From contig NZ_JAHCST010000019.1 of NCBI RefSeq assembly GCF_018476525.1, positions 1 to 64,000 on the forward strand: 64,000 bases of DNA. Reading direction: 5' to 3'. The position numbers and the translations under genes were made by a program. Shown piece by piece: positions 17,802 to 26,037 of this stretch (the first letter of the stretch is position 1; the number at the start of each line of letters is the position of its first letter). This DNA is from Acrocarpospora catenulata (GTDB taxonomy: Bacteria; Actinomycetota; Actinomycetes; Streptosporangiales; Streptosporangiaceae). The notes below the pieces were generated by a model. The model saw only the letters and a program-made list of their open reading frames with translations. It was not told where the DNA came from and did not search any database.

Positions 17802-18165
17802 ATGCGTGTCCTTCGGGTCGATTCGGGTGGCAGGCTCCACCCGCATCGGCGCATCCCACGCTTACGGCGCTCGTCAGGTTCGTGAGGAACAGCAACAAAC
17901 CCGATGACCAGGAGGACGACGACGATCAGGGCCGTCGTTGGGGTGGGGGGAGCCGGCTGGAGATCAGGAACTCCAGTCCGAGCGGCGAAGTGTGGAGCGC
18001 GGGGCGTTGATGGACACCCGGTCAGGACGCACCCGCTGCTGGTCGGGACGCGGTCGGCACCGCGATGGTGAAATACGCGGGGCGAGCCAGCGGCAAGTAT
18101 ACCGACCGCCAAATGCGCTGCTCCCCGGCAAAGTTTCAGCGGGTGTCGAGCTCCAGCTTGCGGGG
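17802..18165. other. Intergenic region without a recognisable gene
   Basis: Should hold the promoter of the S33 peptidase gene (minus strand). Open frames exist on both strands but lack ribosome sites and family features. The 3' part immediately precedes the decayed epimerase and may include scrambled remains of its 5' half. Confidence 0.35.
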
Positions 18166-18387
18166 CTGGCCCTCGCCGACGACATCGGCGAAGATAATGT
18201 GATGATCCACCTCGACACCTACCATATGAACATCGAGGAGGACGACCTGGTAAGGCCGGTACGTGACGCCGGGGACCGGCTCGGCTACGTGCACATCGGC
18301 GAGAACCACCGGGGCTTCCTCGGATCCGGGCACCTCGACTTCACCGGGTTCCTCGCCGCCCATCTCGCCACCGCCGCCCATGCTTGA
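18166..18387 (+). pseudogene. 3' remnant of a tagatose/psicose 3-epimerase-like gene
   Basis: The frame encodes LALADDIGEDNVMIHLDTYHMN followed by IEEDDLVRPVRDAGDRLGYVHIGENHRG and an FTGFL tail. This is the metal-binding C-terminal third of the xylose-isomerase-like TIM-barrel epimerase family, including the HLDTYHMN and HIGE(S/N)HRG motifs. The first two thirds are absent: upstream sequence in the frame has no similarity to the fold. The stop overlaps the kinase start by 8 bases, as in an intact operon, so a 5' deletion most likely truncated a once co-transcribed gene. Confidence 0.7.
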
Positions 18388-19006
18388 CCGCCTCACCGAC
18401 CGGGCCCGGGGCCTGAGCGACCCCGGCGGGCGGGCCATCCTCGGCATCACCGGCTGTCCCGGAGCGGGCAAGTCGACGCTCGCCCACCTCCTGGTCCAGG
18501 CGCTCCACAAGGGCGGTTTCCCCGCGGTGTGGGTTCCCATGGACGGCTTCCATCTAGCGGACGCGGCCCTCGACCGGCTCGGCAGACGCGACCGCAAAGG
18601 CGCGATCGACACCTTCGACGGCCACGGCTACCTCGCCACGCTGCGGCGGTTGCGCGACGAGTTCGACAACCCGGTGTACGCGCCGGACTTCGACCGCGAG
18701 ATCGAACAGCCGATCGCGGGCAGCATCGCCGTCGACCCCGCGACCCGCCTCATCGTCACGGAGGGCAACTACCTGCTGAGCCGTACGGACCCGTGGCCGC
18801 GGATCCGCGAGCAGCTGACCGAAGCCTGGTACGTCGAGGTGGCCGACGACCTCCGCCTGACGCGCCTTGTCGCACGGCACGTCAGGTTCGGCAAGCCCCC
18901 GGAGGCCGCGCGGCGGTGGGTGGCGGAGGTCGACGAGCCCAACGCCCGGCTCATCGCCTCCACCCGCGACCGCGCCGACCTCCACATCGACCTGTCCCAG
19001 CTCTAG
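18380..19006 (+). CDS. Nucleoside/sugar kinase of the uridine-kinase-like P-loop family
   Basis: A 208-residue P-loop kinase with Walker A GITGCPGAGKSTLA (about 22-35), the VPMDGFHLAD motif that follows the phosphate-acceptor strand, and TEGNYLL, typical of the fructose/pantothenate/uridine kinase clan (YggC/FrcK type). The start lies inside the end of the epimerase remnant. Together they look like the tail of a sugar-catabolic operon. With its upstream partner truncated, expression and current function are uncertain, although the kinase itself is intact. Confidence 0.8.
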   Translation: MLDRLTDRARGLSDPGGRAILGITGCPGAGKSTLAHLLVQALHKGGFPAVWVPMDGFHLADAALDRLGRRDRKGAIDTFDGHGYLATLRRLRDEFDNPVYAPDFDREIEQPIAGSIAVDPATRLIVTEGNYLLSRTDPWPRIREQLTEAWYVEVADDLRLTRLVARHVRFGKPPEAARRWVAEVDEPNARLIASTRDRADLHIDLSQL

Positions 19007-19007
19007 G

Positions 19008-19133
19008 TCACAGGGCGCCCGGCGGTCCGGGGAGGACCAGGTGGAACAGGTCCTGGACCAGGTAGGTATCCGGCAGCTTGCGGGCCTCGCCGGTCTGGAC
19101 GTTCAGGGCATAGGCGTCGACCGTGGCGTTACG
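19008..19133 (-). pseudogene. Possible 3' remnant of an unidentified gene
   Basis: On the minus strand a 41-codon stretch with GC-rich wobble codons ends in TGA at 19008-19010 (ending DLFHLVLPGPPGAL). Upstream the frame is broken by stops while neighbouring frames keep codon-like composition. It looks like the end of a decayed gene. Family unknown. Confidence 0.3.
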
Positions 19134-19282
19134 ACGGGGCGGGCCGGGGGTCGGGCGCGTCCTCCGGGATCTCGGGTTCGCCGGTCATGCAGTAGGGGTT
19201 GGGCTAGGCGACGGCGGTGACTTCGGTCGGGCTCAGCCAGGTGCGCAGGGACACGGTGTGGGTGTCTCATCGAACCCTCCTT

Positions 19283-20596
19283 GAAGGCTGGAAACCCCGG
19301 GCTTCAGCCCTGGGAGGGAAGCCGGAACCGTGTCAATCGGGCTTATGCAAAGCAGATGGTTTTGGTAAAGTTGATCTATGCGGACGGCGTACAAGTGCCG
19401 GGCTTACCCGACACCCGAACAGGCTGCGGTGCTCAACCGCACGTTCGGCTGCGTCCGCTTCGTGTGGAACTGCACCCTGGCCTGGCGGCATGAGCGCTTC
19501 CACGGCGAACGCGTGAAAACGAACTTCGTCCAGGCCAACGCCCACCTGACGGCAATGAAAGCCACTGACGAGACGGCATGGCTGAACGAGGTGTCCTCGG
19601 TCCCGCTTCAGCAGGCGATCCGCCACCAGCAAGTGGCGTTCACAAACTTCTTCGCCGGGCATGCCCGCTACCCGCGCTACAAGTCCCGCAACGGCCGTCA
19701 GAGCGCGGAATACACCCGGTCGGGTTTCCGCTACCGCGACGGTCAACTCTGGCTGGCGAAGATGGATGCCCCGCTGGCGTTCGTGTGGTCCTGGCCCGGC
19801 ATCGACCCGGTGACGATCGACCCGACGACGGTGACGGTTTCCCGTGACCCGTGCGGACGCTGGTATGTGTCCTTCGCCGTTGACGTGGACGACCCCGCCC
19901 AATTCCCGGCTACCGGTGCCGTCGTCGGCGTGGACGTGGGCGTCAAGGACTTCGCCGTCACCAGCGACGGGGAGAAGATCGCCAACCCGCGCCATCTGGC
20001 GCGCAGAGCGGCGAGCCTGGCCCGCTACCAGCGTCGCATGGCCCGCAAGCAGCGCGGATCGACCAACCGCGCCAAGGCCAAGGCGAAGGTCGCCCGCGCC
20101 CACCGGAAGGTCAAAGCCGCCCGCGCCGACTTCCTGCACAAGACCAGTACCCGGCTGGTCCGCGACCACGACGTGATCGTGATCGAAGACCTCAACGTCA
20201 AGGGCATGGTCCGCAACCGATCCCTGGCCAAAGCGATCTCCGACTCCGGATGGGGCACCTTCCGCCGCCTCCTGGAGTACAAGACCGCGAAATACGGCCG
20301 CCACCTGATCGTGATCGACCGCTGGTTCCCCAGCTCGAAAACCTGCTCGGCGTGCGGGCATCTGCTCGCCGGGCTGAGCCTTTCCACCCGGCGCTGGACG
20401 TGCCCGGGATGCGGCACCCTGCACGACAGGGACGTCAACGCCGCCAAGAACATCCTGGCGGCAGGTCTTGCCGTGACTGCCTGTGGAGGTGACGTCAGAC
20501 ACTCCGGGTCCTCCCGGGTGCGGTCGCCGGTGAAGCAGGAACCCCAGCCTGTGAAGGCTGGAATCCCCCGCCTCTAGGCGTGGGGAGGAGTCAAAG
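19283..20596 (+). mobile_element. Lone tnpB element (IS200/IS605-type ends)
   Basis: Carries tnpB but no tnpA. The left part has an imperfect hairpin (19296-19314, CCC.GGGCT with AGCCC.GGG). The right end has two hairpins: CCAGCCT/AGGCTGG (20544-20561) and CCCC.GCC/GGCGTGGGG (20566-20585), then GGAGGAGTCAA, typical of this group. GAAGGCTGGAA occurs near both ends (19283-19293 and 20553-20563). Exact boundaries are inferred. Confidence 0.65.
19378..20577 (+). CDS. tnpB: TnpB RNA-guided nuclease
   Basis: A 399-residue TnpB. It has an N-terminal wedge region (YKCRAYPTPEQAAVLNRTFG) and a split RuvC nuclease with Asp186 (VGVDVGVKDF), Glu270 (VIEDLNVKG) and Asp352 (HDRDVNAAKN). A zinc finger with Cys323, 326, 342 and 345 is present. 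All catalytic residues are intact, so the nuclease should be active. Known TnpB proteins use an RNA from the 3' end of their own gene to cut DNA flanked by a short target-adjacent motif, promoting retention of the element. With no TnpA here, transposition would depend on a transposase elsewhere. Confidence 0.93.
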   Translation: MRTAYKCRAYPTPEQAAVLNRTFGCVRFVWNCTLAWRHERFHGERVKTNFVQANAHLTAMKATDETAWLNEVSSVPLQQAIRHQQVAFTNFFAGHARYPRYKSRNGRQSAEYTRSGFRYRDGQLWLAKMDAPLAFVWSWPGIDPVTIDPTTVTVSRDPCGRWYVSFAVDVDDPAQFPATGAVVGVDVGVKDFAVTSDGEKIANPRHLARRAASLARYQRRMARKQRGSTNRAKAKAKVARAHRKVKAARADFLHKTSTRLVRDHDVIVIEDLNVKGMVRNRSLAKAISDSGWGTFRRLLEYKTAKYGRHLIVIDRWFPSSKTCSACGHLLAGLSLSTRRWTCPGCGTLHDRDVNAAKNILAAGLAVTACGGDVRHSGSSRVRSPVKQEPQPVKAGIPRL

Positions 20597-20620
20597 CGAT
20601 CCACCCTGCCTCCTCTCGCC
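20440..20620 (+). ncRNA. Predicted omega (re)RNA of TnpB
   Basis: The 3' end of tnpB plus downstream sequence folds into two adjacent hairpins (20544-20561 and 20566-20585) ending in GGAGGAGTCAA. In characterised systems the guide begins immediately after the right end, here near 20597 (AGCGATCCACC...). Position inferred by analogy. Confidence 0.45.
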
Positions 20621-20833
20621 CGTTACAACACCGCGTGCCGCCCAAAGGGTTGGTTCGGCGTGCGGATCGGTTGGAACCGGTGACAGGGACACGGGCAGGC
20701 GGAAGCACGCGCGTGCGCAGAATCATGCAAGAACTCGCGCGGGCGGTGCGGACCCGCGTCGCGTTCGGCCACACCTTGGCACACCGTCCGCCGAGCGTCA
20801 ATCGCCCGCCCGATGCGGCACGGTGATCTTGAT

Positions 20834-20844
20834 ACATCCGATGA
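20834..20844. promoter_or_regulatory. Operator motif copy 1 (ACATCCGATGA)
   Basis: A 5-1-5 palindrome with one mismatch, about 390 bases upstream of the glycosidase start. Shared with four other sites at the two fucose-locus promoters. Confidence 0.45.
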
Positions 20845-20962
20845 TTTCAAGAGCGCGTTCCCGAGATTTTCCGAAGCGGTGCGACATAAATCACAGCTGC
20901 TTGCGCATGATCCTGGGTGTTCCTGAGCGGTTTTGTTGGATTTGTAGTCAGTAAGTTACCTA

Positions 20963-20992
20963 TTGACGTCTCGAAGACATCCAATGTTAACT
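20963..20992 (+). promoter_or_regulatory. Promoter with embedded operator copy 2
   Basis: TTGACG (20963-20968) and TTAACT (20987-20992) are separated by 18 bases. The motif ACATCCAATGT (20977-20987) lies between and touches the -10, a classic repressor position. It drives the glycosidase gene at 21230, leaving a leader of about 230 bases. Confidence 0.45.
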
Positions 20993-21229
20993 GCGCCTGA
21001 CAGTCCCGAACTGGTGTTGGTGCGATGGCCTAGGTCGCTGACCACCAGTGGTGCACATCGGGTCTGTGCTGCGCAGAGGGGCCCTCGGGCCGTACCCCGG
21101 TCGCCGATTGCCGGGAGTCCGGTTCCAGGCCCCTCTGCCAGGCATCCCCCACCCCCCAAACCGTCACGCATTGCGGCGCAAATACGTGGCATCGACCGCG
21201 CAACCTTTCGCTGGTCGCGAGGAAGCGAG

Positions 21230-24200
21230 ATGTCAATGAGGCTCTTACGGACCCTGCTGGCCGGCCTGCTGGCCGGGGGACTGGGGATCACCGGGGTGAC
21301 CGCGCCGGCCGCGGCCTCGGTGACGGACCAGGCCTACAACCAGAGCGCAGGGTACCTGGACGTGAACTACGCGAGTTACATGTCCAAGCACGACATCGTC
21401 TACAACCGCCCGAACACCAACCCCCTGCACGGCCTCACCGTCGGAAACGGCAAGACCGGGGCCATGGTCTGGTCCCAGAACGGCATCACCGCGCAGGTGG
21501 GCGGCGTCGACCTGTCCCAGCAGTCGGCCTTCGGCGCCGGTCTGGTCAACCTCAACACCACCCCGGCCCTGGACAGCGGCTACACCACCTACCAGCAGCG
21601 CCTGTCCCTCTACGACGGCACGCTGACCACCAAGTACGACAACAACCGCACGGTCACCGTGATGGGCTCGCCCAACTCCGAGGTCATGGGCATCCGCGTG
21701 GACGACAGCCGCAGCGGCGTCTCCAACGTCTCCTTCGAGCTGAGCATGTGGGACCCGAACACGGTCCAGAACATGGGCGACGTGCCCGACCTGAACACCT
21801 GGCGGAACATCTCCACCTTCGCCGACGCCACCGCCGCCGGCCTCAGCCGCGGCCAGACCGACGCCAACAACTTCGGGTACACGCTGGCCGCCACCGTCGA
21901 GGGCGCCAACTTCACCACCCAGGTGGTCAACTCCCGCACGGTCCGCATCACCATCACGCCGACCGCCGGCTACACGATCTGGTTCACCGCGGCCAGCCGG
22001 ATCAACTCGCCCGGCCTCAACTCGGTCACCCAGGCGCGCAACCAGCTGAACGCGGTGAAGTCCACCGGCTACGGCACCACGTTCACCAACTACAAGAACT
22101 GGTGGCACGACTTCTGGGCCAAGTCGTTCGTGCAGTACAGCAACGGCAACGGTGACGCCGACTACATGGAGAACGTGTACTACCTGAGCACGTACATGAT
22201 CGCCGCGGCGGGGTACGGCAACTACCCGGCGCACTTCATCAACGGCGTGTTCCGGGCCACCCAGGACCAGACCAAGTGGAGCAACGCGTACTGGTACTGG
22301 AACCAGCGCGACGTGTACTACTCGTTCCTGGCCTCCAACCACGCGGACGTGTACAACCGCCACAACAATCTGTTCAGCCGGAACTACAACGCGCTGAAGT
22401 CGTACACGCAGAGCAGGTTCGGGGTGGACGGCATCTGGGTGCCGGAGACGATGGGCTGGGACGGCAACGCCCGGGGCACCATCAACAGCGACTACACCAA
22501 GCTGATCTACTCCACCGCCACCGAGGCCGCCTACAGCATGTACCTGCAGTACCGGTACACCAACGACCAGAACTACCTGCAGACCGTGGCGTACCCGTTC
22601 ATGCGGGAGGCCGTGAAGTTCTACAAGGGCATGCTGTCCTTCGACAGCGCGACCGGTAAGTACTACATGGCCAACTCCAACTCGCACGAGACGTACTGGA
22701 ACGTCCGCAACGCCATCACCGATCTCACCTCGGTGCGGCTGCTCTTCCCGATCGCCATCCAGGTCAGCCAGCAGCTGGGCGTGGACGCCACACTCCGGGC
22801 CGAGTGGCAGAACATCCTGAACAACCTGGTGGCCTACAGCATCACCAACAACGCCTACCAGCCGCACCAGCCGCCGATCTCGCAGACCCGCAACAACGAG
22901 AACGTGGCCGCCGAGATCATCTGGCCCTACGACCTGACCGGCATCGGCTACCCCGACTACTCCACCGCCCTGCAGACCTGGAACGTCCGCCCGCACCCGT
23001 ACGGCAACGTCTGGTCCAACGACCACGCGCAGGCCGCCCGCCTGGGCCTGGGCGACCAGACCTACAACGGCATGAAGACCATGCTGCAGAAGTACCAGAA
23101 CTACCCGAACGGCATGACCAACAACACCAACGGCGTGTTCGAGTACCTCGGCATCCACCTGGTGGCCATGAACGAGGCGCTGCTGCAGAGCTACAACGAC
23201 AAGATCCGGGTCTTCCCCGCGGTCCCCGGTGACAGCGGCTTCGTCGGCAAGTTCACCCTGCTCGCCAAGGACGGCCACCTGGTCAGCTCCGAGCGCGAGG
23301 GCGGCGAGATCAAGTACGTCGGCGTCAAGAGCCAGTACGGCAAGCAGGCCACCGTGGTCAACCCATGGGGCACCCAGCAGGTCCGGGTCCGCCGTACCAG
23401 CGACAACGCCATCATCACCACCTCCTCGGCGGCCGAGATCAGCTTCGCCACCGCCGCGAACACGGTGTACGTGGTGGAGCGCACCGCCAAGCCGCTGTCC
23501 AGCTACACCTGGACCACGCTGACCGGCACCGCCAACCAGGGCCAGAAGACCCTCTCCGGCACCGCCTCCACCCTCGGCCTGCCCGGCGGCGCCACCGGCG
23601 GCCTGGTCAACAACACCGACCTGACGTACGACTCCGGTTGGCACCTGACCACCAACCGCGGCTACGGCGACTACAACGACGACACCCACCACAGCACCAC
23701 GGTGAACGCGGCCGCCACCTACACCTTCACCGGCACCGGCATCGAGATCCTGTCGGAGCGGTTCAGCGACATGGGGAACATGGACGTCTACATCGACAAC
23801 GTGTTCCAGTCCAACGTGAACCTGTTCCTGAGCGGCGCCCGCCAGGCGCAGCAGGTGGTCTTCAGCAAGACCGGCCTGGCCAGCGGCCAGCACACGCTCC
23901 GGGTGGTGAACAAGACCACCTCGGTGGGCATGATCGACGCGGTCCGGGTGCTCACCGGGGGCGGCTCCGCCAACGTGGTGGCGCTCCGCTCCCGGGCCAA
24001 CAACCTGTACGTGACCGCCGCCAACAGCACCACCGCGCTGATCGCCAACAGCGGCACGGTGGGCACCGCCCAGAAGTTCGAGCGGGTCAGCCTGGGCGGC
24101 AACAACATCGCCCTGCGCGCGCTGTCGAACAACCAGTTCGTGGCGGCCGAGAACGCCGGGGCGCAACCCCTGATCGCCAACCGGGCCTCGGCCGGCTCCT

Positions 24201-24361
24201 GGGAGACCTTCACCCTGGTCAACAACCCGGACGGCACGGTCAGCCTGCGCGCCACGGTCAACAACATGTACGTCTGCGCGGAGAGCGCCGGCAGCCAGTC
24301 GTTGATCGCCAACCGGACAGCCATCGGACCTTGGGAGTCCTTCGACCTGATTCCAAGTTGA
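21230..24361 (+). CDS. Secreted six-hairpin (GH95-like) glycosidase with jelly-roll and fascin-like beta-trefoil domains
   Basis: A 1043-residue preprotein; GAGGAAG precedes ATG 21230. Residues 1-30 are a signal peptide (ending APAAAS). The catalytic part, about 30-760, starts with the GH95-type N-terminal beta domain (HDIVYNRP, PLHGLTVGNGKTGAMVW). It continues into an (alpha/alpha)6 barrel (YWYWNQRDVYYSFLASNHADV, GIWVPETMGWDG, NNENVAAEIIWPYDLTG). A jelly-roll carbohydrate-binding domain spans about 765-912. Three roughly 42-residue repeats (LIAN...W.(T/S)F) form a fascin-like beta-trefoil, 916-1043. GH95 members are alpha-L-fucosidases/galactosidases; the L-fuconate dehydratase next door supports fucose, but substrate is inferred. 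Confidence 0.82.
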   Translation: MSMRLLRTLLAGLLAGGLGITGVTAPAAASVTDQAYNQSAGYLDVNYASYMSKHDIVYNRPNTNPLHGLTVGNGKTGAMVWSQNGITAQVGGVDLSQQSAFGAGLVNLNTTPALDSGYTTYQQRLSLYDGTLTTKYDNNRTVTVMGSPNSEVMGIRVDDSRSGVSNVSFELSMWDPNTVQNMGDVPDLNTWRNISTFADATAAGLSRGQTDANNFGYTLAATVEGANFTTQVVNSRTVRITITPTAGYTIWFTAASRINSPGLNSVTQARNQLNAVKSTGYGTTFTNYKNWWHDFWAKSFVQYSNGNGDADYMENVYYLSTYMIAAAGYGNYPAHFINGVFRATQDQTKWSNAYWYWNQRDVYYSFLASNHADVYNRHNNLFSRNYNALKSYTQSRFGVDGIWVPETMGWDGNARGTINSDYTKLIYSTATEAAYSMYLQYRYTNDQNYLQTVAYPFMREAVKFYKGMLSFDSATGKYYMANSNSHETYWNVRNAITDLTSVRLLFPIAIQVSQQLGVDATLRAEWQNILNNLVAYSITNNAYQPHQPPISQTRNNENVAAEIIWPYDLTGIGYPDYSTALQTWNVRPHPYGNVWSNDHAQAARLGLGDQTYNGMKTMLQKYQNYPNGMTNNTNGVFEYLGIHLVAMNEALLQSYNDKIRVFPAVPGDSGFVGKFTLLAKDGHLVSSEREGGEIKYVGVKSQYGKQATVVNPWGTQQVRVRRTSDNAIITTSSAAEISFATAANTVYVVERTAKPLSSYTWTTLTGTANQGQKTLSGTASTLGLPGGATGGLVNNTDLTYDSGWHLTTNRGYGDYNDDTHHSTTVNAAATYTFTGTGIEILSERFSDMGNMDVYIDNVFQSNVNLFLSGARQAQQVVFSKTGLASGQHTLRVVNKTTSVGMIDAVRVLTGGGSANVVALRSRANNLYVTAANSTTALIANSGTVGTAQKFERVSLGGNNIALRALSNNQFVAAENAGAQPLIANRASAGSWETFTLVNNPDGTVSLRATVNNMYVCAESAGSQSLIANRTAIGPWESFDLIPS

Positions 24362-24401
24362 GATCTAAGCTGTACAACTTGATATCTGGGCTGTATATCG
24401 T

Positions 24402-24440
24402 CCGACCGGCGGTGGGTTTCCATCGCCGGTCGGCGGTTTT
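24402..24440 (+). terminator. Terminator of the glycosidase gene
   Basis: CCGACCGGCG (24402-24411) pairs perfectly with CGCCGGTCGG (24424-24433), with GTGG/CCAT extending the stem inside, and is followed by CGGTTTT. Confidence 0.8.
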
Positions 24441-24461
24441 CCAGGAGGTACGTTCCAATAG

Positions 24462-24472
24462 TCATCCGATGT
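24462..24472. promoter_or_regulatory. Operator motif copy 3 (TCATCCGATGT)
   Basis: 5-1-5 palindrome with one mismatch, upstream of the -35 of the fucD promoter. Confidence 0.45.
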
Positions 24473-24488
24473 ATCAGGGTCCCACCTC

Positions 24489-24540
24489 TTGACGTAACTC
24501 AGAAGTAAACGGCATGATTTAGGGACGAAACATCGGATGT
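24489..24540 (+). promoter_or_regulatory. fucD promoter with operator copy 4 (perfect ACATCGGATGT)
   Basis: TTGACG (24489-24494) and CATGAT (24513-24518) are spaced 18 bases, the same as at the glycosidase promoter. The perfect 5-1-5 palindrome ACATCGGATGT (24530-24540) falls just downstream, near the expected transcription start. Confidence 0.5.
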
Positions 24541-24605
24541 ATGGAGACTCTCTTGGAGCAGTGGTGTGCCGGTCTTCTGGCCGGACCGATTTGCGCGGGT
24601 CCGAT

Positions 24606-24616
24606 TAATCGGATGT
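24606..24616. promoter_or_regulatory. Operator motif copy 5 (TAATCGGATGT)
   Basis: Third copy in the fucD leader, 13 bases upstream of the ATG. Confidence 0.4.
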
Positions 24617-24629
24617 CTCGGCGGGCCGC

Positions 24630-25985
24630 ATGAAGATCGTCGCGCTGGAGACGCATGACATCCGGTTCCCCACCTCGGCCCAGCTCGACGGCTCCGACGC
24701 GATGAACCCCGACCCGGACTACTCCGCCGCCTACGTGGTGCTCCGCACCGAGGAGGGCGAGCGCGGCCACGGATTCGCCTTCACCATCGGCCGCGGCAAC
24801 GACGTGCAGACCACGGCCATCAGGGCGCTGGAGACGTACGTGGTGGGCAGGGACTGCGCCGACCTCGGGGCCGTCTACCGCGACCTGGTCGGCGACTCGC
24901 AGCTGCGCTGGCTGGGCCCGGAGAAGGGCGTCATGCACATGGCCATCTCCGCGGTCATGAACGCCCTGTGGGACCTGCGCGCCAGGCTCGCCGGCAAGCC
25001 GCTGTGGCTGCTGCTGGCCGAGATGACCCCGGAGGAGATCGTCGACCTGATCGACTTCCGGTACATCACCGACGCCCTCGACCGGCAGGGGGCGCTGGAG
25101 ATCCTGCGCGCCGCCGAGCCCGGCAAGCGGGAGCGCATCGCCTACCTGCGCGAGCACGGCTTCCCCGCCTACGCCACCTCCCCCGGCTGGCTCGGGTACG
25201 ACGACGACAAGCTCCGCCGCCTCTGCAAGGAGGCCCTGGACGAGGGATTCACCCAGATCAAGCTGAAGGTCGGCGCCGACCTGGACGCCGACGTGCGGCG
25301 CATGCGCATCGCCCGCGAGGTCTGCGGCGAGGGCTTCCCGATCGCCATCGACGCCAACCAGCGGTGGGACGTGGCGACCGCGGTGGGCTGGGTCAACGCG
25401 CTGGCCGAGTTCGACCCCTGGTGGGTGGAGGAGCCGACCAGCCCCGACGACATGCTGGGGCACGCCGCCATCGCCCGCGAGATCGCCCCGATCCCGGTGG
25501 CCACCGGCGAGCACGTGCAGAACCGCATCGTCTTCAAGCAGCTGCTGCAGGCGGGCGCCATCTCCTACCTCCAGCTGGACGCCGCGCGGGTGGGCGGCGT
25601 CAACGAGAACATCGCCATCCTGCTGCTGGCCGCCAAATTCGGGGTGCCGGTCTGCCCGCACGCGGGCGGGGTCGGCCTCTGCGAACTGGTCCAGCACCTG
25701 GCCATGTTCGACTACGTCGCGGTGAGCGGCTCCATGGAGGGCCGCGTCATCGAGTACATCGACCATTTGCACGAACATTTCGTGGATCCGGTCGTGATCG
25801 AGAACGGCAGCTACGTCGCTCCCCGCACGCCGGGTTTCAGCTCCGCGCTGAGAGCCGAATCGCTCGCCGAGTTCGCATATCCATGGGGCCCGGTCTGGAA
25901 CACCGAAGGTTATTCAAGAGATCGCCCGCCGATCGCATCACCCAAGGCAGGTGGCTCCCCTTCAACGGCGCCGGGCTCCTCTTGA
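24630..25985 (+). CDS. fucD: L-fuconate dehydratase (enolase superfamily)
   Basis: A 451-residue enzyme converting L-fuconate to 2-keto-3-deoxy-L-fuconate in the non-phosphorylating fucose pathway, in the cytoplasm. It matches the family along its length: [38 protein letters not shown], KxK at Lys211/Lys213 (IKLKVG), metal ligands in IDANQ (Asp241), VEEP (Glu267) and ATGEH (Glu294), and the [11 protein letters not shown] His344. Family members end soon after the YPWGPVW position; here about 20 extra Pro/Ser-rich residues follow, encoded inside a long inverted repeat. First gene of an operon with a CUT2 importer. Fucose dehydrogenase, lactonase and aldolase are not in the window. Confidence 0.93.
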   Translation: MKIVALETHDIRFPTSAQLDGSDAMNPDPDYSAAYVVLRTEEGERGHGFAFTIGRGNDVQTTAIRALETYVVGRDCADLGAVYRDLVGDSQLRWLGPEKGVMHMAISAVMNALWDLRARLAGKPLWLLLAEMTPEEIVDLIDFRYITDALDRQGALEILRAAEPGKRERIAYLREHGFPAYATSPGWLGYDDDKLRRLCKEALDEGFTQIKLKVGADLDADVRRMRIAREVCGEGFPIAIDANQRWDVATAVGWVNALAEFDPWWVEEPTSPDDMLGHAAIAREIAPIPVATGEHVQNRIVFKQLLQAGAISYLQLDAARVGGVNENIAILLLAAKFGVPVCPHAGGVGLCELVQHLAMFDYVAVSGSMEGRVIEYIDHLHEHFVDPVVIENGSYVAPRTPGFSSALRAESLAEFAYPWGPVWNTEGYSRDRPPIASPKAGGSPSTAPGSS

Positions 25986-25995
25986 ACAACCTTCG
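25904..25995 (+). repeat. 17-bp inverted repeat spanning the fucD stop codon
   Basis: CGAAGGTTATTCAAGAG (25904-25920) and CTCTTGAACAACCTTCG (25979-25995) pair at 16 of 17 positions across a 58-base loop. The fucD stop lies in the right arm. There is no T-run, so it may be an intercistronic mRNA-stabilising or attenuating hairpin rather than a terminator. Confidence 0.6.
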
Positions 25996-26037
25996 CCGCC
26001 AACGATTCACCCCCCGTTTCCTGAAAGGCAAATCGGC

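Larger units (their letters stand above)
20620..21229. other. Intergenic region holding the glycosidase promoter
   Basis: About 600 bases without a supported gene. The right half is AT-richer and carries two copies of the (T/A)CATCSGATGT-like motif and a TTGACG promoter element. Open frames in the left half show no ribosome site or family feature. Confidence 0.4.

Noticed and set aside
17627-18112. Minus-strand frame with a hydrophobic stretch upstream of the S33 peptidase
   Set aside because: It overlaps the true start and promoter of the peptidase gene, has no convincing ribosome site, and the hydrophobic part is short.
19333-20604. 423-codon frame antisense to tnpB
   Set aside because: Shadow of tnpB, which has all catalytic residues in the + frame.
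20574-20837. 87-codon minus-strand frame downstream of tnpB
   Set aside because: No ribosome site, no recognisable family and it overlaps the predicted guide-RNA end.
21245-24166. 973-codon open frame antisense to the glycosidase
   Set aside because: Val/Gly/His-rich shadow without a ribosome site or family features.
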